From NCBI RefSeq assembly GCF_029360765.1, contig NZ_JARKNA010000005.1, forward strand, positions 186,001 through 250,000: a DNA stretch of 64,000 bases. The letters are read 5' to 3'. Of the stretch, positions 24,945 to 33,594 are shown one piece after another. This DNA is from Terrimonas pollutisoli. GTDB taxonomy: Bacteria; Bacteroidota; Bacteroidia; Chitinophagales; Chitinophagaceae. Each line of letters begins with the position of its first letter. Position 1 is the stretch's first letter. The notes under the pieces were generated by a model. It saw only the letters and a list, made by a program, of their open reading frames with translations. It did no database searches and had not been told where the DNA came from. Position numbers and translations under genes: made by a program.

Positions 24945-27110
24945 TTATTCACCTTTTGGCGATTCTTCCCTCGGCTTCATCTCAGGCTTTGGGATCAAAG
25001 CCTTCCTTGATAATTTGAATTTACCTGATTTTGGATCTGTTCCGATCAGCTTAACTTTGAAAGTATCACCCTCTTTTACGATTCCTTCCAATGTTTCCAA
25101 TCGTTTCCAGCTTATCTCAGAGATATGAACCAATCCTTGTTTACCAGGCAGGAATTCAACAAACGCACCGAATGGCATAATTGATTTTACCGTTGCATCA
25201 TAAACATCACCGACGGTTGGTATGGCTACAATGCCTTTGATGATTGATACGGCTTTTTCAACACCTAGTTTATTCACACCAAACACACTCACTTCTCCCC
25301 TGTTATTCTTTTCTTCAATATTGATAGTAGTACCTGTCTCTCTTTGCATTTCCTGGATCACTTTACCGCCTGGTCCGATAACAGCCCCGATAAATTCACG
25401 GTCAATAAACATTTTCACCATACGTGGTGCATGTTCTTTCACCTCAGCGTTAGCCGCAGGAATGCAATTATACATCGCATCCAAAATATGTAAACGACCA
25501 CGGCGTGCCTGGTCAAGGGCCTGCTTCATTACTTCCATGCTAAGGCCATCCACTTTGATATCCATTTGAACACCGCAAATACCATCACGGGTACCGGTTA
25601 CTTTAAAATCCATATCACCAAGGTGATCTTCGTCGCCCAGTATATCTGTTAAAACAGAATATTTATCGCCTTTAGTGATCAAACCCATTGCCACACCGGA
25701 AACGTGTTTCGGAATAGGAACACCCGCATCCATCAACGCTAATGAGCCGGCGCAAACTGTCGCCATCGAAGACGAACCATTTGACTCAAGGATATCACTC
25801 ACAACACGAACGGTGTATGCAAAATCGCCAGAAGGCATCATTTGCTTTAATGAACGCATGGCCAGATTTCCGTGACCAACTTCACGACGGCTCTGCCCCC
25901 TCATCATTTTCACTTCACCGGTAGAGAAAGGAGGGAAATTATAATGCAGGTAGAACTTTGAGTCAACCGATTTTGCGGCACTCTCCACCAACAAATCATC
26001 TAACGCCGTACCTAAAGTGACAGTGGTTAATGATTGTGTTTCGCCTCTCGTGAATAAAGAAGAACCGTGGGGTGATGGTAACACATTTACTTCCATATCG
26101 AGGGCACGAACATCTTCAAGTCCACGTCCATCGAGACGAACTTTTTCATCCAATATCATGTCACGAACAACATAGTATTGCAGGTCGTTATAATAATTAT
26201 TTGCGAGTTTTTTTGTCAGATCAGGCATTTCCTCTCCTTCAGCCAAACCTGCTTTCAAATGCTCCATCAGTTCATCTTTGATGGCAGCGAATTTGTCGCT
26301 ACGTTCGTGTTTGCTGAATTTAGCTTTTGCTACCTCATAAACTTTTTGCTTCGCAAAAGCATACACTTTTTCTTCAAGAGCTGGATCAGTTTCAGGTTTG
26401 GTATATTCTCTTTTTGCTGTAATTCCTTTTAGAGCTCTCAGTTCTTCCTGCGCCTTTACCTGTATGCGAATGGCGTCGTGGGCTGCTTGTAACACACTCA
26501 CCAATTCAGCCTCACTACATTCTTTGGCTTCACCTTCCACCATCATCAGGTTTTTATCAGTAGCCGCCACTATAAAATCAAGATCTGATTTCTCCATCTC
26601 TTCACGGCTGGGGTTGATCTTCAACTGCCCGTTTACTCTTCCCACTCTTACTTCTGAAATGATTTCTTTAATGGGAATATCTGAAACCGCTAAAGCAGCA
26701 GATGCTGCCAGGCAAGCAAGAGCGTCAGGCAAGATTTGATCATCACTTGATATCAGTGATACCAATACCTGTACTTCGCAGAAATAATCTTCGGGGAATA
26801 AAGGTCTTAATGCACGGTCAATTAACCGGCTTACCAGCACTTCATAGTCGTTTAGGCGAGCTTCTCTTTTAAAGAACGAACCGGGAATGCGGCCTGCAGC
26901 AGCAAATTTTTCCTGGTAGTCTACAGATAAAGGGAAAAAGCTTTGCCCCTCTTTTGGCTCCTGAGTTGCTACCACGGTAGCTAATAACATACAGTTGCCC
27001 ATAGAAACTGTGACGGCGCCATCAGCCTGGCGGGCCAGCCTGCCTGTTTCAATAGTAACCTGGCGGCCATCGCCTATATCAAATGTTTTACGAATAGGTT
27101 GTTGTAACAT
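24945..27110 (-). CDS. pnp: Polyribonucleotide nucleotidyltransferase (PNPase)
   Basis: Phosphorolytic 3'-5' exoribonuclease of the degradosome, 721 residues. Two RNase PH-like domains are seen, the second with DGRGLEDVRALDMEVNVLP, SLFTRGETQSLTTVTLGT and SMATVCAGSLALMDAGVP. A KH domain (IGPGGKVIQEMQRETGTTINIEE) and an S1 domain (GDVYDATVKSIMPFGAFVEF) close the protein. The C-terminus ends in EMKPREESPKGE. No promoter consensus is seen in the 234 bp between rpsO and pnp, so expression probably depends on the rpsO promoter, with a hairpin in the leader. Confidence 0.97.
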   Translation of the reverse strand: MLQQPIRKTFDIGDGRQVTIETGRLARQADGAVTVSMGNCMLLATVVATQEPKEGQSFFPLSVDYQEKFAAAGRIPGSFFKREARLNDYEVLVSRLIDRALRPLFPEDYFCEVQVLVSLISSDDQILPDALACLAASAALAVSDIPIKEIISEVRVGRVNGQLKINPSREEMEKSDLDFIVAATDKNLMMVEGEAKECSEAELVSVLQAAHDAIRIQVKAQEELRALKGITAKREYTKPETDPALEEKVYAFAKQKVYEVAKAKFSKHERSDKFAAIKDELMEHLKAGLAEGEEMPDLTKKLANNYYNDLQYYVVRDMILDEKVRLDGRGLEDVRALDMEVNVLPSPHGSSLFTRGETQSLTTVTLGTALDDLLVESAAKSVDSKFYLHYNFPPFSTGEVKMMRGQSRREVGHGNLAMRSLKQMMPSGDFAYTVRVVSDILESNGSSSMATVCAGSLALMDAGVPIPKHVSGVAMGLITKGDKYSVLTDILGDEDHLGDMDFKVTGTRDGICGVQMDIKVDGLSMEVMKQALDQARRGRLHILDAMYNCIPAANAEVKEHAPRMVKMFIDREFIGAVIGPGGKVIQEMQRETGTTINIEEKNNRGEVSVFGVNKLGVEKAVSIIKGIVAIPTVGDVYDATVKSIMPFGAFVEFLPGKQGLVHISEISWKRLETLEGIVKEGDTFKVKLIGTDPKSGKFKLSRKALIPKPEMKPREESPKGE

Positions 27111-27212
27111 AGTTTGTGAAGTTTGAAGTTTGACATAGAATTAGTCAAACGATTTCAGGATAAAGTTTGCAATTTGTTGAAGCTACAAGGCGGTAAAACA
27201 CCTGTGTACCAA

Positions 27213-27252
27213 AAACAGTTATTCCCAACATCCTTGAAGAGGTTGGGAATAA
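27213..27252 (-). promoter_or_regulatory. Stable hairpin in the pnp leader
   Basis: TTATTCCCAAC (27219-27229) pairs perfectly with GTTGGGAATAA (27242-27252) over a 12-nt loop. On the minus strand it is followed by CTGTTTTTGG. It lies about 110 nt before the pnp start in the rpsO-pnp transcript. It could be an attenuator or an RNase III-type processing site, as known for the E. coli pnp leader. Confidence 0.5.
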
Positions 27253-27306
27253 TCATTTATAATAATTCTGTTCTTTATATTTTGGATAAAGAAACTTCAG
27301 AATAAA

Positions 27307-27345
27307 AGACCATCCTAACTCCCCTTCAATGGGGATCGGCCGTCT
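27307..27345 (-). terminator. Weak hairpin between rpsO and pnp
   Basis: An imperfect hairpin with a CCCC/GGGG core and AGAC/GTCT outer pairs (27307-27310 with 27342-27345) starts at the rpsO stop codon. TTTTATT follows on the minus strand. Partial termination between rpsO and pnp is plausible. Its core belongs to the CCCC-GGGG palindrome family (copy B). Confidence 0.4.
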
Positions 27346-27614
27346 TATTTTCTTATTCCAAGTTTCTCAATCAATTGACGATAACCAGTCAGGTTGTGTT
27401 TTTGCAGGTAGTTCAACAAGCTCTTGCGTTTTCCAACCATTACCATCAAACCGCGGTGAGTAGAGAAATCTTTTTTGTTTTGCTGAAGATGGGCACTGAT
27501 CTGGCTGATGCGCTCGGTCAATTGAGCGATCTGTCCTTCGATAGAACCAGTGTTTGTAGCAGAACCACCAAATTCTTTGAAAATGTTGGCTGTTTTTTCT
27601 TTTGTTAAAGGCAT
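27345..27614 (-). CDS. rpsO: 30S ribosomal protein S15
   Basis: An 89-residue primary 16S rRNA-binding protein. GGSATNTGSIEGQIAQLTERISQISAHLQ and DFSTHRGLMVMVGKRKSLLNYL are the standard S15 sequence, including the rRNA-binding Gly-rich and His-Arg-Gly loops. The rpsO-pnp order is widely conserved. A complete -33/-7 promoter lies upstream with a 53-nt leader. Confidence 0.98.
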   Translation of the reverse strand: MPLTKEKTANIFKEFGGSATNTGSIEGQIAQLTERISQISAHLQQNKKDFSTHRGLMVMVGKRKSLLNYLQKHNLTGYRQLIEKLGIRK

Positions 27615-27667
27615 CTTTGTCTTTTTTAAATTTTCATCCGATTAGTAACCTAAATATTTTGTGGCGG

Positions 27668-27699
27668 CAAAGGTAAGGCAACTAAATTTAATGGCAAAA
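27668..27699 (-). promoter_or_regulatory. rpsO promoter (TTTTG-N19-TACCTTTG)
   Basis: The minus strand has TTTTG (27699-27695), a 19-nt spacer and TACCTTTG (27675-27668), the closest match in the window to the Bacteroidota consensus. The rpsO ATG follows 53 nt downstream. Confidence 0.82.
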
Positions 27700-27760
27700 G
27701 AAAGGATGGCAAAAATTGACCTGGAACCCGTAAATTAAAGCCTTTTTACCTTCTCCTGCT

Positions 27761-27768
27761 TATTTTTG
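27761..27768 (+). promoter_or_regulatory. Bacteroidota -7 element abutting the miaE start
   Basis: TATTTTTG matches TAnnTTTG and ends 4 nt before the miaE ATG (27773), implying a leaderless mRNA. Confidence 0.55.
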
Positions 27769-27772
27769 CCGG

Positions 27773-28381
27773 ATGGAGCTTTCGCAAGACACTAAAAACA
27801 TCCTTGGTCTTCAGCTTCCTACCGACCCGCGGTGGGTGAACTTGGCCGAAAAATCCCTGGAAGAGATATTAACCGACCATGCCTATTGTGAGCAAAAGGC
27901 CGCATTAACCTGTATTTCTCTAATTCAACGCTACAGCGAAAAGGAAAAGCTCGTTGTAGAACTATCTCCGATTGTGACCGAAGAATGGGGGCATTTTCGT
28001 TTGGTGCTGGCTGAATTACATAAACGTAAGCTCAAACTGGGGCGTCAACGCAAGGACCTTTATGTAAACGAGCTATTGAAATTTGAAGCCAAGGGTGGCA
28101 GCGAAGAGTCACGATTTCTTGACAAGTTGCTGATGATGGCCCTGATTGAAGCCCGGAGCTGTGAGCGGTTTAAACGCCTTAGCGAGGGACTGGATGATGA
28201 ATATCTGAAAAACTTCTATCGTCGCTTCATGGAAAGTGAAGCAGGACATTATACCCTTTTTATAGACCTTGCCGAAACCTATATTGACAAAGAAAAAGTT
28301 CGTCGTCGCTGGACGGAGTGGCTGGACTATGAAACGGCAATAATGAGCAGCCTGGAAGTAAGGGGCGACAGGATACATTAA
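27773..28381 (+). CDS. miaE: tRNA-(ms2io6A37)-hydroxylase
   Basis: Ferritin-like diiron monooxygenase that hydroxylates the isopentenyl group of ms2i6A37 in tRNAs reading codons that begin with U. Its 202 residues contain the paired metal-binding helices: EEILTDHAYCE (about 30-40), EEWGHF (70-75), EARSCERF (126-133) and ESEAGHY (154-160). Length and motif order fit MiaE. The gene is divergent from rpsO, and it is convergent with galK with only 2 nt between stop codons. Confidence 0.92.
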   Translation: MELSQDTKNILGLQLPTDPRWVNLAEKSLEEILTDHAYCEQKAALTCISLIQRYSEKEKLVVELSPIVTEEWGHFRLVLAELHKRKLKLGRQRKDLYVNELLKFEAKGGSEESRFLDKLLMMALIEARSCERFKRLSEGLDDEYLKNFYRRFMESEAGHYTLFIDLAETYIDKEKVRRRWTEWLDYETAIMSSLEVRGDRIH

Positions 28382-28383
28382 AA

Positions 28384-29538
28384 TTATATACTTTTCACTC
28401 CATCACCGATCACTGATGCAAATACTTCCGGTTCATATCCTATCTTCTCTTTATAATAGCTAACCAGTTTTTTTGAAAAATCATTGAAGCTGTCTTTTTT
28501 TACCAGGGCAATAGCGCAACCACCAAACCCTGCCCCAGTCATCCTTGCACCAATACAGCCATCGTGAGTTTTGCAAAATTCAACTATAGTATCTAGCTCC
28601 TTTCCGGATACCTCGTACAACTCTTGCAAAGACTGATGGGATGCATACATCAACTCCCCAAACCGATCCAGCTGATTTAATTGCAACGCATTTTTGGCCT
28701 CTTTCACTCTTTCGTTTTCAGTGATAACATGCAACGCCCTTTTTTCGAGAACGGCGTCGTTTATCAAATGTTTATGCGTATGAAAAGTGCTGGAATCAAT
28801 ATCGCATAAGTGAGTAACCGTAAGTTCCTTTTTCAAAAGCTTTAAAGCGGCACCGCATTCCCTGAATCGTTCGTTGTATTTCGAATCGGCTAATGTCCGG
28901 GGCTTATTGCTATTAATAATAGCTAACACATAATCGCCAATTTCAAAAGGAAGGTATTCGTATTCCAGTGAATCACAGTTTAGCAAGATCGCCTTATTTT
29001 TCCTTCCCATTGCAACGGCAAACTGATCCATAATACCGGAATTAAGACCAATAAACTCATTCTCTACTTTCTTACCAAGCTTTGCAATTTCGATATTGGA
29101 AATATCGAGCTGAAAGAGCTCATTTGCCGCAAACATCGTCAGCACTTCGATAGAAGCCGATGAAGAAAGCCCGGCGCCGATAGGCAGGTTGCCGTAAAAC
29201 AACATATCCAATCCGGAAATGGTATGTCCTTCCTGCAACAATTGGTTAAGAGAGCCCAGCGGATAATTAAACCATTCTTTTCCTGTTTTTGCATAGGAAG
29301 TCTGCAGGTGCAACTCTGCCGTTTCAGGAAAATTAAGACATTGCAATCTCAGCTTTTTGTCAGTATTCTTTGCAATAGCCAGGAAAGTTCCTCTTGAAAT
29401 AGCACAGGGCATCACTTTCCCACCGTTATAGTCGATATGTTCGCCAATTAAATTAACACGTCCGGGGCAAAAGAAAAAATCAGTAGCATCTTTATGGAAA
29501 CGATTGCGGAAGTTTTCCTGCAATTCACTTTTTGTCAT
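28384..29538 (-). CDS. galK: Galactokinase
   Basis: GHMP kinase, 384 residues, that phosphorylates alpha-D-galactose at C1 in the Leloir pathway. The galactokinase signature PGRVNLIGEHIDYNGG is at about 25-40, the phosphate-binding loop GAGLSSSASIEV near 117-128, NSGIMDQFAV carries the catalytic Asp, and the C-terminal GAGFGGCAIAL is intact. It is divergent from galM, with only 23 bp between the two start codons. Confidence 0.95.
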   Translation of the reverse strand: MTKSELQENFRNRFHKDATDFFFCPGRVNLIGEHIDYNGGKVMPCAISRGTFLAIAKNTDKKLRLQCLNFPETAELHLQTSYAKTGKEWFNYPLGSLNQLLQEGHTISGLDMLFYGNLPIGAGLSSSASIEVLTMFAANELFQLDISNIEIAKLGKKVENEFIGLNSGIMDQFAVAMGRKNKAILLNCDSLEYEYLPFEIGDYVLAIINSNKPRTLADSKYNERFRECGAALKLLKKELTVTHLCDIDSSTFHTHKHLINDAVLEKRALHVITENERVKEAKNALQLNQLDRFGELMYASHQSLQELYEVSGKELDTIVEFCKTHDGCIGARMTGAGFGGCAIALVKKDSFNDFSKKLVSYYKEKIGYEPEVFASVIGDGVKSI

Positions 29539-29549
29539 CTGTCTTGCGT

Positions 29550-29557
29550 TATTTTTA
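29550..29557 (+). promoter_or_regulatory. Near-consensus -7 element of galM
   Basis: TATTTTTA differs from TAnnTTTG only in the last base and ends 4 nt before the galM ATG, the same spacing as at miaE, panD and 58071. Confidence 0.4.
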
Positions 29558-29561
29558 AGCC

Positions 29562-30605
29562 ATGAAAAAGCCGAATAAGAAATATTGTTTCACAAATTCG
29601 CGGGGTGAAGATATTTATTTGTTTACATTAAGCAATGCTAAAGGAACGGAAGTTTCTATTGCCAACTATGGAGCCATCATCACCTCTTTCAAAGTCAAAC
29701 AAACGGATGGGACCATTAATGATATTGTATTGGGGTTTGACAAGGTCGAAGATTATTTATCAAAAGAATATCTGGATGGCTATCCCTATTTTGGCGCTGC
29801 CATCGGCCGGTATGCCAACCGGATCAAGGGTGGTGAATTCAGCATTGACGGGAAAACCTATTCGGTGGCAAAAAATAAAATCACCGATCATCTGCATGGC
29901 GGGCATGAAGGTTTCGACAAGAAAGTATGGACACCTCTTTCCCATACGGACAACAAGCTTGCATTAAAATACCGGAGTGCCGATGGCGAAGAAGGATACC
30001 CGGGCAATCTTGACGTGACAATTGAATTTGAACTTACAAATAATGATGAGCTGATCTATGAGTATACTGCAAAAACAGATCAACCAACCGCTGTTAACCT
30101 GACTCACCATAGCTACTTCAATCTTGACAATGGAGAGGGTACGATCGGTAAACATATGGTAAAGATCAATGCTGGGTCAATACTGGAGCAGGATGACAAC
30201 TTTGTTGTGACCGGTAAAAGCATAGCTGTAGCTAACACGCAATATGACTTTCGCAATTTTAAGCAAATAGACAAGGACTGGATTGCTGCTGATGGATATG
30301 ATCAAACTTTTGTATTAGATAATGAAGATGCGGATAAGCTAACACTTGCTGCAACTGCTTACTCCAATCAATCCGGGCTGAAACTTGAAGTGTACACTAA
30401 CGAACCTGTGGTTCATTTTTATACCGGTAAATGGATACCGCAATTAAACGGTATCACCACTAAAAGTTACGGGCCTTTTAGTGGATTTTGTTTTGAAACA
30501 CAAAAGCAGCCGAACGCAATCAATATTCCCGCATTTCCAGGTACGATACTGCGACCGGGAGAAACATATCATACCAGCACGATGTACAAAGTAACTGAGT
30601 CCTGA
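29562..30605 (+). CDS. galM: Aldose 1-epimerase (galactose mutarotase)
   Basis: Interconverts beta- and alpha-galactose, supplying the anomer used by galactokinase. 347 residues with GAAIGRYANRIKGGEFSIDGK, DHLHGGHEGFDKKVW (catalytic His region), NLTHHSYFNLD (second His), and FCFETQKQPNAIN (catalytic Glu) in the expected order. No signal peptide, so it is cytoplasmic, unlike many Bacteroidota mutarotases that are exported. It is head to head with galK and tail to tail with the GSCFA gene. Confidence 0.95.
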   Translation: MKKPNKKYCFTNSRGEDIYLFTLSNAKGTEVSIANYGAIITSFKVKQTDGTINDIVLGFDKVEDYLSKEYLDGYPYFGAAIGRYANRIKGGEFSIDGKTYSVAKNKITDHLHGGHEGFDKKVWTPLSHTDNKLALKYRSADGEEGYPGNLDVTIEFELTNNDELIYEYTAKTDQPTAVNLTHHSYFNLDNGEGTIGKHMVKINAGSILEQDDNFVVTGKSIAVANTQYDFRNFKQIDKDWIAADGYDQTFVLDNEDADKLTLAATAYSNQSGLKLEVYTNEPVVHFYTGKWIPQLNGITTKSYGPFSGFCFETQKQPNAINIPAFPGTILRPGETYHTSTMYKVTES

Positions 30606-30607
30606 TA

Positions 30608-31651
30608 CTAAGAGCTAAAATATTCCAGCTCTTCTTTCAAATCAAGAAAAGGATATTTTGACTGCAACTCCCTTGTTTTATCAGCCTGTGACTTCAAAAA
30701 TTGCTTATGTGCATTAGTCGCCGGTTGAACAGGTCTGTGCTTCCTGGCAATGCTGATCTTTTTCAACTCTTCCATTATTTGCCTTGCCTCATCATCAAGA
30801 CAGGATGCACTAAATTTTTGTAAGACAAAATCTGTCGCCAAATAATTAGGATGAGCAAAATCAATATCGTAAAAGCGGTAATCACGCAATACATCGATCA
30901 CCAGTTCATAAGCCGGAAAATAATGCAGTTTGTCAAATTTATTAACCATGTGATGGACAGCTTCGATCAACCTCGCCTTACTGCGATTATTCTCTACCAC
31001 GCCATCCCGCAAGTGCCTGACCGGGCTGATAGTGAAAATGATCTGCAGTTTTGAATTAAATTGAAGTAACTGGTGCATACAGAGGTCGAGGGACTCAATG
31101 ATCTCCGGAATGGTCAGCAAATATTTATTGAACCATTGCGCCGGCGCCCGGTGACAATTGGCAACCCCCTCCCGATCCCGACATATTGTCGGGACCACCA
31201 TCGCTCCAACCCCGCTTTTCGAAACCTCGTTTGTTTTTTGCGCCTGGTCTGTGAGCAAATAGTAAAATGCAGAACCCAATGTTATAATCACCCAATCTGC
31301 TTGCTTTAAAAATTCATGGGCTCTTTGTTGCGAATCATTAATTATGCGCAATCCTTCGTTTTTATCTATATGAGAAAACCGACTATGATGTTGCCAACTA
31401 TTCCATACTTCATTTAGTTGAAACAGATCAGCCCCGGTATATTTTTTATTGTGGATGTAAGAAATAAGGCTGTTGCAAACACTTACCGGGTCAAATAAAA
31501 TACCATTGGGGTTTTGCAACAATGAAAATTTTGCATCGCCTAATGCATTACCGATATGCTCCGTAAAACAGGATCCTATTAACAGTAATTTATCCTGGTA
31601 ATTGATCGGCCTTGATAGCTTTTTAGGTTCAAAATTCAACATGAAATCCAT
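30608..31651 (-). CDS. GSCFA-domain protein
   Basis: 347 residues of the GSCFA family (PF08885), named after the N-terminal motif seen here as LLLIGSCFTEHIG (GSCF at 26-29). Further landmarks are NPNGILFDP, VIITLGSAFYY, VANCHRAPA and FTISPVRHLRDG. The fold is SGNH-hydrolase-like, Ser27 the likely nucleophile. Substrate unknown. About 19 residues (144-162, SKSGVGAMVVPTICRDREG) interrupt a conserved stretch just before VANCH, and their DNA contains a perfect palindrome. The HMG-CoA-lyase-like gene lies 44 nt upstream on the same strand, suggesting an operon. Confidence 0.88.
   Translation of the reverse strand: MDFMLNFEPKKLSRPINYQDKLLLIGSCFTEHIGNALGDAKFSLLQNPNGILFDPVSVCNSLISYIHNKKYTGADLFQLNEVWNSWQHHSRFSHIDKNEGLRIINDSQQRAHEFLKQADWVIITLGSAFYYLLTDQAQKTNEVSKSGVGAMVVPTICRDREGVANCHRAPAQWFNKYLLTIPEIIESLDLCMHQLLQFNSKLQIIFTISPVRHLRDGVVENNRSKARLIEAVHHMVNKFDKLHYFPAYELVIDVLRDYRFYDIDFAHPNYLATDFVLQKFSASCLDDEARQIMEELKKISIARKHRPVQPATNAHKQFLKSQADKTRELQSKYPFLDLKEELEYFSS
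31176..31194. repeat. Palindrome inside the GSCFA gene
   Basis: TCCCGACA (31176-31183) and TGTCGGGA (31187-31194) form a perfect inverted repeat with a 3-nt loop, in frame within the reading frame. It lies in a segment that appears to be an insertion relative to the family. Confidence 0.6.
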
Positions 31652-31695
31652 CGTGATTGATAAGTTTAAATGTCCTGTACCTTGTATCTTGTTCC

Positions 31696-32556
31696 TTACA
31701 CAAAGATCTCGCCTGCTATCCGCAAACTTTCTTTTAATGCATCTTCATTCAATGGAGGTAGCAGACCTTTTTGCCTGAAATATTCAATCATTAATTCAGA
31801 ATTCATATTGCCGACCAGCTCGTCATCCGCCATGGGACAACCTCCTATTCCTTTCAAAGCGCCGTCAAAGCGCTTGCATCCTGCATTAACAGCGGCCTGT
31901 AATTTTTCCTCCCAATTAGCAGGAGTAGAATGAAGGTGAACACCAATCTCTATCCCCGGCAACGACTCAACCAGGTAATTGGTCATATCATACACCTGCC
32001 CCACTTCAGCAATTCCAACCGTATCAGCCAGTGAAATGGTTTTAATATCCAATGCTACCAACTGGTTGACCCATTCAAAAACAAAGTCTTCGTCGTATGG
32101 GTCGCCGTATGGATTGCCAAAGCCCATAGATATATACACCACCAGCTCCTTTCCCGTTTTGATGCAAAGGTTTTGCATCTCTTCTACCCGGCTGAGTGAT
32201 TCTGCGATAGACGAGTTTGTGTTGCGTTGCTGAAAAGTTTCAGAAACGGAAAAAGGAAACCCCAGGTAAGTTATTTCATTATATACGCTTGCGTCTTCGG
32301 CTCCACGTTGATTTGCTACAATGGCAAGTAATTTTGATTTGCTATCATCCAGCTGCAATTTTTTTAGCACTTCAGCAGTATCAGCCATTTGGGGGATAGC
32401 CTTTGGCGAAACAAAACTTCCAAAATCAATGGTATCAAATCCTACCTTCAACAGTGAGTTGATATAAGTTACTTTTTTTTCGGTGGGAATAAATGTCTTC
32501 CAGCCCTGCATAGCATCCCGTGGGCATTCAATAAGTTTAATGAATGAGTTATCCAT
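31696..32556 (-). CDS. Hydroxymethylglutaryl-CoA lyase-like protein
   Basis: TIM-barrel HMGL-like lyase, 286 residues. IECPRDAMQGW holds the catalytic Arg-Asp pair, IDFGSFVSPKAIPQMAD is the typical second-strand segment, GVHLHSTP carries the metal-binding histidines and GIGGCPMADDELVGN holds the catalytic Cys loop. HMG-CoA lyase cleaves HMG-CoA to acetoacetate and acetyl-CoA in leucine breakdown. Other leucine-catabolism genes are absent nearby, so a related lyase substrate is possible. A TACCTTTG box lies 7 nt upstream of the ATG. Confidence 0.88.
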   Translation of the reverse strand: MDNSFIKLIECPRDAMQGWKTFIPTEKKVTYINSLLKVGFDTIDFGSFVSPKAIPQMADTAEVLKKLQLDDSKSKLLAIVANQRGAEDASVYNEITYLGFPFSVSETFQQRNTNSSIAESLSRVEEMQNLCIKTGKELVVYISMGFGNPYGDPYDEDFVFEWVNQLVALDIKTISLADTVGIAEVGQVYDMTNYLVESLPGIEIGVHLHSTPANWEEKLQAAVNAGCKRFDGALKGIGGCPMADDELVGNMNSELMIEYFRQKGLLPPLNEDALKESLRIAGEIFV

Positions 32557-32563
32557 GAAAACA

Positions 32564-32571
32564 CAAAGGTA
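32564..32571 (-). promoter_or_regulatory. Bacteroidota -7 element of the HMGL-like gene
   Basis: The minus strand reads TACCTTTG, an exact TAnnTTTG match ending 7 nt before the ATG at 32556. Confidence 0.5.
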
Positions 32572-32589
32572 ATAATTGAAACAGCAAGA

Positions 32590-33582
32590 TTATTTTCTCA
32601 GGGAATTCACCTTGTCCCGAAGCGCATTAAAAAAACGGTTTCTGTCCTTTTCACCGGTCTTGCTGATCAGAGTGGAGCGGCTTAACAGGGTGTTGAACGT
32701 ATTTGCAATTTTATTCGAAAACCGTTCATCTCTTGTAAAAAGATAGTTGAAAACGCTATACGAGACCATAGATAGCTTTTTATCATCAAGGTGTAGCAGC
32801 ATGGTATTATTGCCAAGAATCAATTCATTTACATAAAACTGGATTGGAGCTTTATAGGCAACATCCGTCGCCCCTGGCATAAATTTCACTCCCTTTTCAG
32901 ATTGCAACTCCAAATGAGCGAGCATTTGATGAAATGAGTTTATTACCGCATTAAGATCATCGAAACTTGTGAAATTTCCGGCGTCCTTATAATATGATAC
33001 CTGGTTGATGGTGCTGTGTATACTTTCGAGGTTCCATAACTCGATCGAAGGAATCAGGTTATGGAGTTGCAATACCTGTTGCCCGACAGCAAAACAATCC
33101 TCATAAGGATATTCTTTCAGTGAAAATGACTTATGTGTGAGCGCCGGATGATTATTGATGGTTTTAGACCAGAAAAAAGTCTTGAAAGCCGCCATTTCGG
33201 GAAAAAGATAAAAGTACCAGATGGGCACATCCTTGCACAGGTATAAGAACTCCTTTGATTTAAAAGAATTAAAATAGGTGAACTGCTTCAGCATCCCTTT
33301 TACGTATTCGACAAACTCTCCCGGCACAGTGTTCATACCCGGAGCATCGAATAGTACGGAGTCGTTCTGCAATTGTAATAGCTGATCAATAGAAAGATGG
33401 TAATGCTCGCATATTTTTTTTAATTCGGCCAATGAAATGGGTTTTTCCCCTCGTATGCGACGATAGACACTGTCGGTACTTAAGTCAAGAAGATCACACA
33501 ATTCATCCACCAGTGAAATATGCGGCGGTATGTTCTCTTTCAGATAAGTGAAGAGTTGTTGTTGCAGTTCGTTGGTCTCCAT
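32590..33582 (-). CDS. HTH transcriptional regulator with a conserved helical C-terminal domain (paralogue 1)
   Basis: 330 residues. The N-terminal helix-turn-helix (about 20-75) reads LVDELCDLLDLSTDSVYRRI then RGEKPISLAELKKICEHYHLS, the XRE/BetR-like pattern. Residues 80-330 form a helical region with KDVPIWYFYLFPEMAAFKTF and STLISKTGEKDRNRFFNALR, also present in the paralogue at 36760-37770. I do not recognise this C-terminal domain; an effector-binding role is an inference. The upstream region holds a TTACGGA inverted repeat 12 nt before the ATG, and the gene is divergent from the caspase-like gene. Confidence 0.82.
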   Translation of the reverse strand: METNELQQQLFTYLKENIPPHISLVDELCDLLDLSTDSVYRRIRGEKPISLAELKKICEHYHLSIDQLLQLQNDSVLFDAPGMNTVPGEFVEYVKGMLKQFTYFNSFKSKEFLYLCKDVPIWYFYLFPEMAAFKTFFWSKTINNHPALTHKSFSLKEYPYEDCFAVGQQVLQLHNLIPSIELWNLESIHSTINQVSYYKDAGNFTSFDDLNAVINSFHQMLAHLELQSEKGVKFMPGATDVAYKAPIQFYVNELILGNNTMLLHLDDKKLSMVSYSVFNYLFTRDERFSNKIANTFNTLLSRSTLISKTGEKDRNRFFNALRDKVNSLRK

Positions 33583-33594
33583 GCTTATTGGAAA

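Noticed and set aside
27123..27305. 60-codon plus-strand open frame in the rpsO-pnp spacer
   Set aside because: It covers the leader hairpin, has no promoter or family resemblance and lies antisense to the pnp leader. It is most likely a chance frame.
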